A DNA stretch of 64,000 bases from Ailanthus altissimus (lineage: Eukaryota > Streptophyta > Magnoliopsida > Sapindales > Simaroubaceae): the NCBI GenBank assembly GCA_946807835.1, contig OX327700.1, forward strand, positions 24,836,001 through 24,900,000, in the 5' to 3' direction. Both the position numbers and the translations under genes were made by a program. The notes beneath the pieces were generated by a model. The model worked only from the letters and a program-made list of their open reading frames with translations, was not told the origin of the DNA and did no database searches. Of the stretch, positions 48,042-60,346 are shown piece by piece; positions within the stretch are counted from its first letter, which is position 1, and each line of letters starts with the position of its first letter.

Positions 48042-48593
48042 TGTTGACGCCAGCTCAAAAGGTGTTTAATAAACTTTTCTATTTTATGATTGAGGCTCAA
48101 TTGTATGTTGTGTCCCATTTAAAAAATTGTATATAATAGAAAATTTTGTTATATTATGATTCTATTTCTTATAAGATTAGGTTTTGTAAAATATTTTACA
48201 GGTTATAAATAAGCTTGATTTTTCATTATAATCATCAGCAATCCAATACACATATTTTACACAAAGCTTATTAGCCTTTTATCCATTTTCTTTTTTTTTT
48301 ATTATTCAACTCATGACTATGCGTCCTTACTTATTGAAGATCTCGCAACATGTTGATATAGCTTCACCCATCCTTTTTCGCGAAAAGACCTAAACTTTGC
48401 AACACGCTTACTGTACCACAGCCCAGGTCCAGCGATAGACCTTACTTGATGTTTCCTAGCCTAGTTGTAGCGATATACGTTGCTCGCTGGTAAAATCCTT
48501 TAATCTTAGCTTCTCTCAAATCTGGGACAACCTTTGTCTAATTAGACATAGAACGTACACGGACCCAAAACTTATTTTTATGAACATTCTTTT
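48042..48593 (+). repeat. 5' LTR of the Tat-type element
   Basis: From about TGTTGACGCCAGC to TTTTTATGAACA. The ends were judged by comparison with 52665-53184 and are accurate to a few bases. Confidence 0.7.
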
Positions 48594-48780
48594 TGGCATG
48601 CTCAATGGGACGACATTCTATGTATGCTAGTAACAACTAGACAAATGACTAAAAATCGCACAAGAAAAAATAGAGTTGAATCATCTGTGACTACACCACC
48701 TCAATTCAGAGATCCATCAAAAGCCTAATAGGATGGGGGGAGTTTGGCCCTCGTTAAGGAAGATCTGCTAAACTAGCAGT

Positions 48781-50560
48781 TTGAAGACATTCACCGTAGT
48801 ACTCTTCCATACCCAAGTCGTTCTCCACAACAGATATTCAAAGGCTTGTTTCTTAGATCGCCCAAAAAATCAACAACTTGTCCCTATGTTAACCAACCAA
48901 ATGGTCGTAGTGTTTCAGTCTTTGATTGAATATAATCAAAGCATTAGTCGAAGCATACTTAAGCACTTTGAGCCGATGAGGCAAAACCAGAAAGAGTTGA
49001 CAGCTTTGCTTCAAAGTTGACCAAACCCTGAACTATAAGAGCCTTGACAACAGCAGCATAATCACGCCGACCTACCTTATAGATGGGTTAATATACTAAG
49101 GTGACCTGAGAGAGTTGACTCTTTTAATTCTCAGGTCCACCAAAACCAGTTGAGATAAATTTTTAATTATAACCAAGCTGGTAACATGATCAACTTGGGA
49201 AGTCTACACTAGAACCAAGAACGAGTTGGCCAAAACTTGTCAAGGCTAATTCAGTTTGGATCTATGGAACCAATGCAGCCTACCAGTAGTATTAGGTGAC
49301 CTAACCTAGATCGCAATATGTTAGTCAAAGCGTTGCAGTACATAGGATTCGACTTGAGGAATATAGCTTGTCCTTCTTACAGGAAGCCCAACCCCTATAG
49401 TATAGATACATTTTTCCCTTTTCTAAAAGGATATAAAATCTCAAAATTCTTTCTGTTTTCAGGTAAAGAAACTATCACCACTTTTGAGCACATCTGTAAA
49501 TTTACATTGGAATGTAGCAAGGCTAGTTCGTCTTTATTCAGGAAATTAAGACTGTTTGACAATTTCCTAACAAAAGTGACCTTCACTTGGTATACCAACT
49601 TGGTGCTTGAGTCAATCGCCAACTATGAAAAGATGAAAGACAAGTTTCATTACAAATTTTACAGGCCACCTCTAGAGGTCGCCTTGGCTAAAGTCACCCA
49701 AATGTCGGGCGAATCGGTTTCAAAGTATATTAGTCAATTTAGAAAACTTCGAATACGGTGCTAAACATATTTCTGAAGCCAACTCTATACCTATAGTCGT
49801 CCAAGGAATGTCCTTTGCATTGAAATAGTACTTTGAAGGACACCGTTTTCGTGATCTATATGAGTTGGCGACTCAGACCGCCAGCTATGAGAGACTTTTA
49901 ATGGAAAAAAATCAGAAGCAGACGTCCTCAAATGAGACTTATTATAAGAATCAGATCGAGGTGGTGGCCATCTAGGTCGATTCAAAAATTGAATCGTATG
50001 AGTCTGACTCTGATGAGGAAGTTTACCTTGCTAAGGTAGTCAAATGTAGGCCATATGAGTGCCTAGTATTGAAAAAGACAACGTCTGGCAAAGAGAATAA
50101 CCAGATCGGCAAGAACACCCAGATCGTTGAAATGTACTCCTTTGATCTGTAGAAACTCAATCAGATTTTTGATTGGTTGCTAAAGAACAAGAAAATCAGA
50201 TTGTTCAAAGGCCATACCATTCCCCTGGTCGACCAACATGCTGGAAAGGGCTACTGTAACTGATATAATTCCTAGTGATATAGGACAAACAACAGTATTG
50301 TCTTCAGGAATGAGATCAAAAGGCTAATTGACGAAGGACGGCTTCTCTTTGGCTCAAAAGATAAGACTCCCTTTATGGAAACTGATCCCTTCCTCGCATC
50401 ATGTGTGAATATGACTATCCCTTCTTCAAAAAAAGAGATTACTATAAGAGGAATCTTTCACAAAGTTATAGACGCCGGACAAATCGAGAATCAAGATCTA
50501 TATCAATGATGCAACTTCAAAGACAACCCAAAAATAGGTAGTCACAATAGAGTAGACTTC
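48781..50560 (+). pseudogene. Tat-type gag
   Basis: The best part (49318-49764) contains FPFLKGYKISKFFLFSGKE, FEHICKFTLECSKAS, LRLFDNFLTKVTFTWY and VSKYISQFRKLRIRC, the gag core of Tat-lineage elements. Further on, GKGYCNW and IKRLIDEGRLLFGSKD mark the Cys/His region. Stops are frequent (for example TAG near 49827 and 49974). No protease or RT could be read downstream. Confidence 0.75.
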
Positions 50561-51169
50561 GAGTGACTAGCCGATTTCTAAGAAGATTTTTCTGATTTAA
50601 ATTTCCACCGACCTATAAAGACTTTTAAGCCTAAAGCCAACACGAACAACCGGTAGGAGTTTAAAGTTCCAAGATGGAACATATTTAATCGGCTAGAGAT
50701 CAAGTATATCTAAACGCAAAGTCAACAAAAACTCTAAAAAGGAGAATGCAAATACGTAAGCAGCTAAGGTGTCTTATTGTTCAGAATTTGGGCGATGGCC
50801 AAGAGATTGAGGGGTATTTGGCCAAGATTAACCGCCTCAACAAAAGCTCTATGAAAATAGAGCGACAAAGGTCCCACGATCATCCAGCCCAATCAGTGAG
50901 GATGACAAACCCTAGAGAAAAGTCTAGTTACCAGTGAATAGGAACAAGGCAGATGAGGGCTTACCTACCCAAGGTAGCCAGGGCGACCTAAACGATCGAG
51001 GTAAGTATGAAACTCAAGGTGATTAGGATAACCGAAAGGGCATCATCAGAGAAAAGCACCCTAAAGGAGACTATCAACATGTGATTAAAGTATGCAGTAC
51101 CATAAGTGATAGACCCCTAAATAGGCCACAGATTAGAGAAAGTAAAACCCCGTCAGAGTTAGATAACCA

Positions 51170-53370
51170 AAAATCCTCAACACAACCGATTTTTTAGAGA
51201 TTAATGTGAAAACAAAACCTAGGCTAATTTACATTAAGTGCACACGTAGATCCAAATTGGAAAGACTTATTTAAGGCTGCTAATATTGTAGGCTATGAGG
51301 CATGTCTACCAGTTTATCTGGGGCGATTTCAGGCAATCAAGAGGATCAAATGCTTATCAAGGATAACTTTAAAGGTAAAATAATGGATCTCTGTATACAC
51401 GAGTAATTATTTACCTCATGAGGGATTTACAGGTAATTTTAAGAATATGACAATCACCAAAATACCCAAGCCAATTTTTGGCTAAGGAACTTATAAAAGC
51501 TTCAATGTGGGTGACCAAGTGACCGCAGTCAATATCCACCAAATGATGCTTGCTAGGCGATTTTAGAAAATAAATGGATGTTAGGCGTTTATTAAAGAAG
51601 ATGTCCTTATAGGCCTGAAGTCTGAGCGACCTAGAAAATGATACGGAGTGACCTTAGCTAGGTGATTTAAAGAAGATATAGACCAGGCATTTAGACAAGT
51701 CCGAGATAACCTTTGTTTAGCCAAAGACAGAACGCACCTGGACTCGAAACTTATTTTTGTGAACTACTACTTACAATTTAGCTTGATGAAAATGGAAATA
51801 ATATTATTATAAATATTGATGGGGCCGTGCTCACCATCTCATTTCCCTTTATCAACTGGTAATCATAATTTTTGAATGAAAATTTCATTGATAAATATTA
51901 AATATAGTAAGCAGATGGGTGCTAGGTTTAGCTTTAGATAAAATCAAGTCATCTTTGATAATAAAAAATCCTATCACAATCGATTTTTGAGAGATCAATT
52001 TTTTTTAAAAAAAGCCCAAGTTGATTTACATCAAGTGCACATATAGATCCAAATTAGAAAGACCCATTTAAGGCTGCCAAAATTATAAGGTATGGGATAT
52101 GTCTGCCAGTTCATCCGGGGCGATTTCAGGTAATCAAGAGGATAAAATGCTTGTCATGGACAACTTGAAGGGTAAAATAATGGATCTCAATATACCCACG
52201 CGATTCTTTGCCTCGGGAGGAATCTATTGGCAATTTAAGGATATGGCAATCACCAAAGTACCCAGGGCGAATTTTTGACTAAGGAACTTATGAAAGCTTC
52301 CATGTGGGTGATCAAGGTGACCATAGTCAGTATCCATCAAATGATGCTTGCTAAGCGATTAAGAAAATGAAGGGATGTTGGGCGATTATTAGAGAAAAGG
52401 TCACTATAGGCTTGAAGTCTAAACGACCTACAAAATGATACGGGGCAACCTTAGCTAGGTGATTTTAAGAAGATATAGACCAGATGTTTAGACAAGTCCT
52501 TGATGGTTTGAGGTGACCTAGATAGACCGTAGGGTGACTTTAAAGCCTTATTATAAGGCGATTTTGAGGCCTCAGTTTGACAATAGGGCGATTTGAAGAC
52601 AGCCAGCTCTATTCAGTTACAAGTCTTGACAAATTCATCATTTTGACTGGACTGCATGAGACATTATTGACATTCACCCAAAAAGTGCCTAATAGGTTTT
52701 TTCATTTTAGAGTTTGGGCCTAATTGTATGTTGTGTCATATTTAAGAAATTGTATATAAAATTGTTTTTTATATTAAGATTCTATTTCTTATAAGATTAG
52801 GTTTTATATAGGGTTTTACAGCCTATAAATATGCTTGATTTATCATTATAATCATCAGCAATCCAATACACATATTTTACACAAAGTTTCTTAACTTTTT
52901 ATTCATTTTCGCTCATTTTTATCATCTAACCCAAGACTCTTTATCCTTACTTGTTGAAGATCTTGCAATCTTGTTAATAGAGTTTTACTCGTCTTTCTCT
53001 ACAAAAGACCCAAACTCTGCGACACGCTTGCTGCATCACGGGCCTGTTATTTTTTAACCCAGGTTTAGCAATAAATCTCATTCTCTGGTAAAATTCTCTA
53101 GTCTTTACTTTTTTCGAATCTAAGGCGACCTTTATCTAACCAGACATAGAATATACACAAATTCAAAACTTATTTTTGCAAACAATCGCTTGTAATTTAA
53201 CTCGATAAAAATGAAAATAATATTATTATAAATATCGATAGGCCGTGCTCACCATCTCATTTTCCTTTATCAATTGGTAATCACAATTTTTTGGTGGAAA
53301 ATTCGTTGATAAATATTAAATATAGTAGGAAGATAGGTGCTAGGTTTAGCTTTAGATAAAATCAAGTTAT
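51170..53370 (+). repeat. Tandem segmental duplication of the Tat element 3' end plus flank
   Basis: Sequence from about 51170 (AATCCTCAACACAACCG) recurs from about 51964 (AATCCTATCACAATCG). Both copies run through internal sequence, an LTR end and the same flanking DNA (GGGGCCGTGCTCACCATCTC near 51821; AGGCCGTGCTCACCATCTC near 53239). Copy 1 has lost most of the LTR. The duplicated unit therefore includes both element and flank, so it arose after insertion. Confidence 0.7.
52665..53184 (+). repeat. 3' LTR of the Tat-type element
   Basis: From about TTGACATTCACCC to TTTTTGCAAACA. It matches the 5' LTR by eye over most of its length. Confidence 0.68.
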
Positions 53371-53595
53371 GTTATCTAGAATGTATATTTTTTTCGTCCA
53401 AATAGAAATAGTGGCAAGTAATAAAAGTAATAAAACACAAGCAAATGATGTTTGGTTAATAAGATGAATATGGGACGGCTACCTTTCCATAAACAAATTC
53501 ATTTCATGAGCAACGACAACGAGTTCAATTGCAGGGATTTTGTTAAATAAGATTCTCGCCCATAAATTGGTCAGATAGTACATAATTGTGACTCA

Positions 53596-53804
53596 CATCA
53601 AGCTTAAAGAGTAAGCCCAAATTAATGCTACTCGATTATTGGGTGTGAATTAAAAAATTTTTAAAGTTTAAAAATTCAAATCAAATCGCAACGAGATGTA
53701 CATCAAGCCTAAAGAGTAAGCCCAAATTAATGCTACTCAGTTATTGGGTGTGAATTAAAAAATCTTTAAAGTTTAAAAATTCAAATCAAATCGCAACGAG
53801 ATGT
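53596..53804. repeat. 105-bp tandem duplication
   Basis: CATCAAGCTTAAAGAGTAAG at 53596 recurs as CATCAAGCCTAAAGAGTAAG at 53701. The two units are nearly identical through AACGAGATGT. Confidence 0.85.
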
Positions 53805-55222
53805 TTATATTAATGGTAAAGTCTATGCATCCACTAATTTATGTTTGGAGACAGTTTTAGTTATTAACAATTGCAAGTAGTTGTAGTGTTACCCTAATCT
53901 AAATAGTTGCAATTATCGAGTTGATATGTAGTTAATGTAATTTTTTAAGATATAAAATTTGCAAAATAATATTTATATAAAAAAACAAATTATTGGTTTA
54001 AAAAAAAATCAAATCAAAGTGGCCCTTGCCCTTCGGCTATATGTACATCATATGTGACCACATAGAAAATAGAAAAATTCTTTCTAGAATACATGTATCT
54101 ACTAATTAAATTGATTATATTTCAGAAGCAGCCAAATTTCAAACCTAATACTTCAAAATAAAGAACAATAAATTAGTCAACTTGCATAACTTAAAAATAA
54201 ATCACATTTGATTTGAATGCTAAATACAGTTTGGTTCCTTTCATTACCCGTCAATAAAAGCAATCAAAAATTTATTTATTTATTTATTTCAGATTATTTT
54301 TACATCAATGTAGCTGTACACATGACCAAACATAATTTGAAATTTCCTGTTCAAATTAATCACATTGATCTCATAGACTAAATCCTCTTAACTCTTAATG
54401 GTTTCAAGATAACATTTTTATTTTCATAAAGTCACCAGTCAAATCCCACACACATATATAAATCTTGAAAATTTTCTGAAGCCCCAAATGGCAGTGTTAG
54501 CGATCGCATTGATAATTGTTATATATTTTGCTAGAAAGTTTGAACATAGTTTTGGGTTAGATTGAATAAAGATATAAAATCTAATCCATTTGCTGATGAT
54601 TATCCAGCTTTGAGTCTTTGACCAATCTTTTTTTATTACATGATTTTGATCTTAAAAACTTATTCCAGATTTTACATTTCTTTAAAGAAAATATCTTATA
54701 TATTATACTAAAAACAATTAGCTGGTGTCGGGCCTCTAATTTTAATTTTAATTTTTAATTTTTAGTGTAAATGAATCTTGCCTAGACATAATTATATATA
54801 AAAATTAATGTCTATATTAATACAACTTTGAATTTATTATATTAAATTATTAAGATGAATGTTAAAATATATATATATATATAACTTTTATAATAATTAA
54901 AGCATAAGAATTAATAATTTTCAATAAAATTATAAGAATATAATAATCTTTTATAATTAAATATATGTAATGTGAGATCTCTCCTTAAAAGCAAGAGAAA
55001 AAAAAGTTTTATATATATTAATTTGACTTAGAAACATTAATTTTAGATCTTTATATATTATGTTAACTATGATCACATCATTCTTAATTTATTTGGTATT
55101 AAATTTTTATATATAATAAATTCATAAATATTTTTAAAGTTTAATAAAAGATAACATAAACAGATTACTTAAATTAATTTTACTTTTAAGATAATTCATA
55201 ATATATAATAATTATTAATATG
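53805..55222. other. AT-rich intergenic DNA
   Basis: No gene is seen. It contains a (TTTA)n run near 54270-54288 and an (AT)n run near 54869-54882. Confidence 0.5.
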
Positions 55223-55227
55223 TGAGC

Positions 55228-56112
55228 TGTTGAAGGAGGAAATCCTTTTCGAGGTTATGTTGAAGTGAAGAACACAAGATTCAATCTAGATTTCTAACTT
55301 TTTTGCGCGGTGGAATAACCTGTCAATCAAGCAAACATAACAAGAATCCAAAACAGAAAATAAAAGAGCACAACACAATCTTACGTGGTTCAGCTAATTG
55401 TCTACGTTCACGGTGGATCCAAGGATCTTAGTCTCTCTTATTATAACTCCCTAGATATTTTACAAGGAAAACCCAATGAATAACCCTCAAAAGGACCTAA
55501 ACGTTTAGTGAACCCTTACTCTACCACGAACAATGATCACCTAAACAACGGTTCCACCTTAGCGCACATAAGCACTTTGTGTCTACCCAGTTCTTCCCCT
55601 CTCTTAGAGTCTCTCTTAATACTTAATATGAAATCTAGGGTTTACAGGTATTTATATAGGGTGTATTTCGTGCCTACTAATCCTATTTCTTATTGGAGTA
55701 AGAGTTCACTTGTTTTGGAAGTCTAAAACTTCCTAAAACTAGAAATCTCAAACCAAAACGGACTTTTTCACCCATTTTGGCACTGTGGCGCTCGTCCCTG
55801 GGCGCTGCGGCGTTGGACAAAATTGCGCCCAGTGCTGCGGCATTGAGGACCCGGCACTGCGGCACTGGGTTACTGTCCTAGGTGCTACGGCGCTCAGCCA
55901 TGGGCGCCGCGGCGTTGAGCCCTGTATACCAATCCGTGTTTTCTTGCTTCTTTCGCGTCTTTGAGTCTCGTTTCGCTTCCCCCTTCGTGTCCCACAAGTC
56001 CTAGACTTCTCTATACGTATCTCACACGTTCTAGACTTCTTGTAACTCTTCCCTTTGGTATTTATCTCAATTCTTGTCCAACGAAGATTGTTGAATCATC
56101 AATTTTTCAACA
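55228..56112 (-). repeat. 3' LTR of the Copia element (with longer GC-rich array)
   Basis: 885 bp, TGTTGAAGGAGG to TTTTTCAACA. The GC-rich array at about 55785-55918 carries about 80 bp more than the partner LTR. Confidence 0.88.
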
Positions 56113-56347
56113 AGCCCTTCCTTGATTCAAAATCTTCCAAATAAGAAAGCTTCGGGATCCAATCCACACCAATACTCTATCACCTAGAGTGAAGTCCAGT
56201 TAAGTCTCCACCAAGACTTAACTTTCCCCAGGCTAGTGACTTCGGCCTCCAAAGGCATTCGTGCACCTTGCATAGGGTATGGATGCATTGCACTCCTTTC
56301 CGACCCTCATCACCTCGGTGAGCACGGTTTGGATGTCGCCTAGTGGT

Positions 56348-56869
56348 CTACATTGCCCCAACACCCCGCGTTGGGCCACTCATGGCCATCCCAGTAAGCA
56401 CATAGAGCCCCCCATTGTGCTTCTCACCCTTAAACCCTATAGGTCTTTTCTCTACCCTTAGGTTTCCTTTTTCTGCTTTAACCGAATACCCTTCCTCATC
56501 AAGCTTGCATAGGGATATCAAGTTCCTCCTTACTTTAGGAACATGCCTTACACCATGTAATTCCCTAGTTTCTCCACCTTGCATCCTCAGTCTTATGTCA
56601 CCAACTCCCATGATCTCACACGTCATGTCATTCTCCATTAGAGCTTTACCTCTTTTGGCTTTATAGTTGGTAAACATCGATCTGTCGGGACACATATGGA
56701 CGCTACACCCTGAATCTAGTATCCATTTGTCAGCGTACTTTTTCCTTGAGGCTACCAATGTGTCTACAACTTCGGTATCTTCCTCAGTACTGATTGCAGC
56801 CCACCCTCCTTGGCCTTTTGATTTCGGACAATCCTTCACAAAGTGCCCTTCTTTATTACAAAGGAACAC
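56348..56869 (-). pseudogene. Copia zinc knuckle, protease and gag-pre-integrase
   Basis: It begins FLCNKEGHFVKDCPKSKG (the CCHC knuckle, whose first Cys has been lost). It continues with the protease signature WILDSGCSVHMCPD. The gag-pre-integrase stretch is VRRNLISLCKLDEEGYSV and GGLYVLTG. The frame then leaves pol: integrase, RT and RNase H are absent before the 3' LTR. Confidence 0.85.
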
Positions 56870-57000
56870 ATCTTGGATCTCCTCCTTAATTGGTTGCTCT
56901 TCCTTCCTTGTACAAGCAAAACTGATCCACTCTTGGACTCAGATCTCTTTGTCAATTCTTTTGAGTTCAATGATGCCTTGACGTCATTCATCGTTAAAGA

Positions 57001-57516
57001 CTACTTTCCATACAGCAGCGTATCCAAAAAAGTCTCATAGCTCTTCGGCAACGAACTTAACAGGATAATGGCCTTGTCTTCATCCTCAGTCTTGATGTCC
57101 AGTTGCTCAAGATTTATGATGATCTTGTTGAACTCGTCAATATGAGCTCTCGATGAAGTTCCGTCGTGCATTGTTAGTTGATGTAATCTCTTTTTCATAA
57201 GAAGCCTATTTGCAAGAGACTTCTTCATGTACAATGCCTCGAGTCTTTTTCATAGCCCAAAAGCTGTTTTTATCACCAACTTTCCTTAATACTTCGTCAC
57301 TCAATGCCAGGAATAAGGTACTATGAGCCTTTTTCTGAATCGTGTCTCAATCTGCCCGGACTTTGAGGTTGTCGCCTCATCGCTAATTGAGTAACTAGCT
57401 TCCTCCAATGCTGAGTTTAGCCCTTCCTTCACTAGTAGAGCCTTAACCTTCTTCCTCCAAAGATTGAAGTCATTCATCCCATTGAACTTCTCTATTTCTT
57501 GCTTGATTGTAGCCAT
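57001..57516 (-). pseudogene. Copia gag (UBN2-type), frameshifted
   Basis: It starts MATIKQEIEKFNGMNDFNLW at 57516, then continues in another frame from about 57330. From 57234 it has MYMKKSLANRLLMKKRLHQL and IINLEQLDIKTEDEDKAI, then LLSSLPKSYETFLDTLLYGK, a typical Copia gag. At least two shifts break it. Confidence 0.85.
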
Positions 57517-57568
57517 GGTTTAAATACCCTAGGTGTGTATTATCGAACCTCTAGCTTTGATACTAGTT

Positions 57569-58381
57569 TGTTGATGGAGGAAACGCCCTTCTTCCTTTCG
57601 AGGTTATGTTGAAGCGAAGAACCCAAGATTCAGCCTAGAACCCTAACCTCCTTACGTAGCAGAATAACCTATCAATCAAGCAAACACAACAAGAATCCAA
57701 AGCAGAAAAGAAAGAGCACAACACAATCTTACGTGGTTCGGCTAATTGCCTACATCCACAGTGGATCCAAGTATCCTAACCTCTCTTATTATAACTCCCT
57801 AAAGATTTTACAAGAAAAATCCAATGAAGAACCCTCAAAAGAACCTAAACGTTTAGTGAACCCTTGCTCTACCACGAACAATGATCACCCAAACAACGGT
57901 TTCACCCTAGCACACATAAGCACTTAGTGTCTACCTAGTTCTTCCCCTCTCTTAGAATCTCTCTCAATGCTTAATATGAAATCAAGGGTTTACAAGTGTT
58001 TATATAGGGTGTATTTCGTGCCTACTAACCCTATTTCTTGTTGGAGTAAGAGTCCACTTATTTTGAAAGTCCAAAACTTCCCAAAACTAGAAATCCTGAA
58101 TCAAAATAGACTTTTTTCACGGTTTCTGGCGCTGCGGCGCTTGTCCCTGGGCGCTGCAGCACTCAGCCATGAGCGCCGCGGTGCTGAGCCCTGCATACCA
58201 ATCCGCATTTTCTTGCTTCCTTCGCGTCTTTGAGTCCCATTTCGCTTTCTCCTTCATGTCTCACACGTCCTATACTTCTCCATACGTATCCCACACGTTC
58301 TAGACTTCTTGTAACTCTTCCCTTTAGTATTCATCTCAATTCTTGTCCAACCAAAATTGTTGAATTACCAATTTTCCAACA
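57569..58381 (-). repeat. 5' LTR of the Copia element
   Basis: 813 bp, TGTTGATGGAGG to TTTCCAACA. It has a short GC-rich array at about 58127-58195. Confidence 0.88.
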
Positions 58382-58698
58382 TGAGCTCACTTAGAAAACT
58401 ATAAAACCATACATTGCCAAGTTTAGGTCTCATTTGTGATTACTTTAAAAAATCGAAAGTAATTTATTTTATAATCTTAAATACAAAAAATATTTGATAA
58501 AATTATTTTCAAATGCTTATCTCATAATCTATTTCATTTAACAGTAACTTTTAGAAATAGCAGAAGAGTTATTTTCGAAAAACAATTTATAAAGTAATTC
58601 ACCAAGATATATAATGATATTTTCAAAAAAATTATTATAACCTTCCTATTTTAACATTAAAAAATAATTTTATAAACTAATTTATAAATTAAAACACT

Positions 58699-59661
58699 TA
58701 TTAGGAAATTAGTTAGGCTTTCCACTTTGATTCCACTTAAGTATCCATCTTAATTATAGCTAGGCTCTCCAATTAGATACCAATTAGGTACCAACCTAAA
58801 TCATAGCACTGACACCACTTATTGAGACTTTTACGTACTCTACTACCTTTATGACTGGTATTTAACATCTTAATTTCTGAGTACATATAAAAGACTTCAG
58901 TCATAAGTAAAACAAGAATAAAAAAGATAAAACACACAATATAAATAACAATCACATATAAGGCACAAGAAATTTAGGTAGTTGGGCAATAAATGCTTAA
59001 GTTTACGGTAGATCATGAGATCCTAAATTTTTTATTACTAGTTTACAAAGAACTCAAGATCACAAAGATCTTATGTAATAGAATCTAAAGGAATACATCA
59101 ATAGACAAGCTCTCATAAATGATTTACCACTGCTCTCTTGCATACTCAACACTCAAGCACTCTCATGGTACTCTCTCTCGCACACTTAACGCTCTAGAAC
59201 TTCCTAGGCTCTCTATTCTTTCTCTTGTTGATGCATTGATATACTCTTTGATGTACACTTGCCCTAATTTGTCTTTAGAAATCTTATTTCTTGTTAGAAT
59301 AAAAGTCCACATAAAACGAAAGCCTGAAACTGACTCAAACTAATCAAGATGACTTAAAATAAGAAACTACTAAAATTGGGTGTTGTGGTGCCTTGTGCCA
59401 GCTCCTCGCGGTGCTATTACGATCTCAACCTAGCACTGTAATATACCCAGGCTAGTGTCGCTATGCTGAGCAGCCAGTGCTGCAGCACTTAAACTTAGAG
59501 ATTATTTGCTTGTGTGCTTTTTCATCTCTTCTTACTTTCAGCTCTTTGTTTTTCTCTCTTTCTCTTACATCCAACACGTACTCAGTCTTGTGTCGACTCC
59601 TCGTTGGTCTCTAATTCAAAGTTAAATTCAAACATAATTTTAAATCATCAAAATTTCAACA
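58699..59661 (-). mobile_element. Solo LTR of the TRIM-like family, TSD ACACT
   Basis: 963 bp, starting TATTAGGAAATTAG (terminal TG mutated) and ending TTTCAACA. It is flanked by ACACT at 58694-58698 and 59662-59666. It shares landmarks with 42884-43740 and 44300-45195, such as AGACTTCAGTCATAAGTAAAA and CTCTTGTTGATGCATT. The GC-rich motif is near 59373-59490. Confidence 0.83.
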
Positions 59662-59666
59662 ACACT

Positions 59667-60274
59667 ATTTATATTATTGTTGCCGCAACAAACTTCTCTT
59701 ATGTCTATCACATATTTGTTAATATCAAAATCTTTCATGATGTAAGTCGATCTAATTTTATATTGTATTTTTAATCTTCTAATTGTTTGTTATTGTGATT
59801 CTTTTTATTGTTAAATGATTGCCTTATGCAATGACTTCTATCATTTTTATGGATTATGTAGCTCATTGGATTTTATTTAAGTGAGTTTTTCTCTTTTTTG
59901 TCACTTAAAATAAATTGAAAGTTAAAAACATAAATAAAAATATATACAATTTTAAAGGATTGATAGTTACACTCCTAAGATTTGACCCATTTATCTTTAA
60001 AAAGTTTTTGGTAATTTTAAAAATATTCTATTAAACCCCTTATATGTTGGTAATTACCATTAGTTGATTCAAGATACTATTGTAGTTTACTTAAAATAGA
60101 CACGTGTTTGAACTTTATAAGTTTACATTTTTAATATTTATTTTTTAAATTTTAATTTTTTTATAAGTATAAAAAAGATAACCATGTCACAGTTACTATT
60201 GTGGTAAGTATTTTGGTAATTATTTCTAACTAAAAAAATAAAAGGTGAATAAATGAGGTGATAAGTCCATCGTA
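59667..60274. other. AT-rich intergenic DNA
   Basis: No gene or clear repeat seen. Confidence 0.5.
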
Positions 60275-60283
60275 ACATCGCAA

Positions 60284-60346
60284 CCCACCAAAGGCATGTC
60301 AAGCTTCAACACGATGGCTGCTAGCTTGACATGCCTTTGGTGGGTC
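60284..60346. mobile_element. 63-bp perfect fold-back with 9-bp direct flanks
   Basis: Arms of 23 bp at 60283-60305 and 60323-60345 are exact reverse complements, around a 17-nt loop. ACATCGCAA occurs at 60275-60283 and again at 60347-60355, like a 9-bp target duplication. This could be a minimal Mutator-type fold-back, a templated insertion made during break repair, or a hairpin RNA source. The structure is certain, its origin is not. Confidence 0.8.

Larger units (their letters stand above)
48042..53184 (+). mobile_element. Tat-type Ty3/Gypsy element, decayed
   Basis: Direct repeats at 48042-48593 and 52665-53184 act as LTRs. They share TTGTATGTTGTGTC, AAGATTAGGTTTT and AATCATCAGCAATCCAATACA. 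A gag frame follows the left LTR, so the element reads on the + strand. A decayed primer site (TTTTGGCATGCTCAATGGGA) lies after the left LTR. The pol region is not readable. The 3' third is duplicated (51170-53370). Confidence 0.75.
55228..58381 (-). mobile_element. Copia element lacking integrase-RT-RNase H, TSD TGAGC
   Basis: This 3154-bp element has a 5-bp target duplication TGAGC (55223-55227, 58382-58386) and LTRs at 55228-56112 and 57569-58381. It has a weakened initiator-Met primer site (minus TAGTATCAAAGC) and a polypurine-like tract AAGGAAGGGCT before the 3' LTR. Inside are gag, a CCHC knuckle, protease and the start of the gag-pre-integrase region. The rest of pol is missing. Confidence 0.9.

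Noticed and set aside
60283..60345. microRNA gene
   Set aside because: A perfect 23-bp stem with no imperfect extension, together with 9-bp direct flanks, fits an insertion better; no expression evidence is available.
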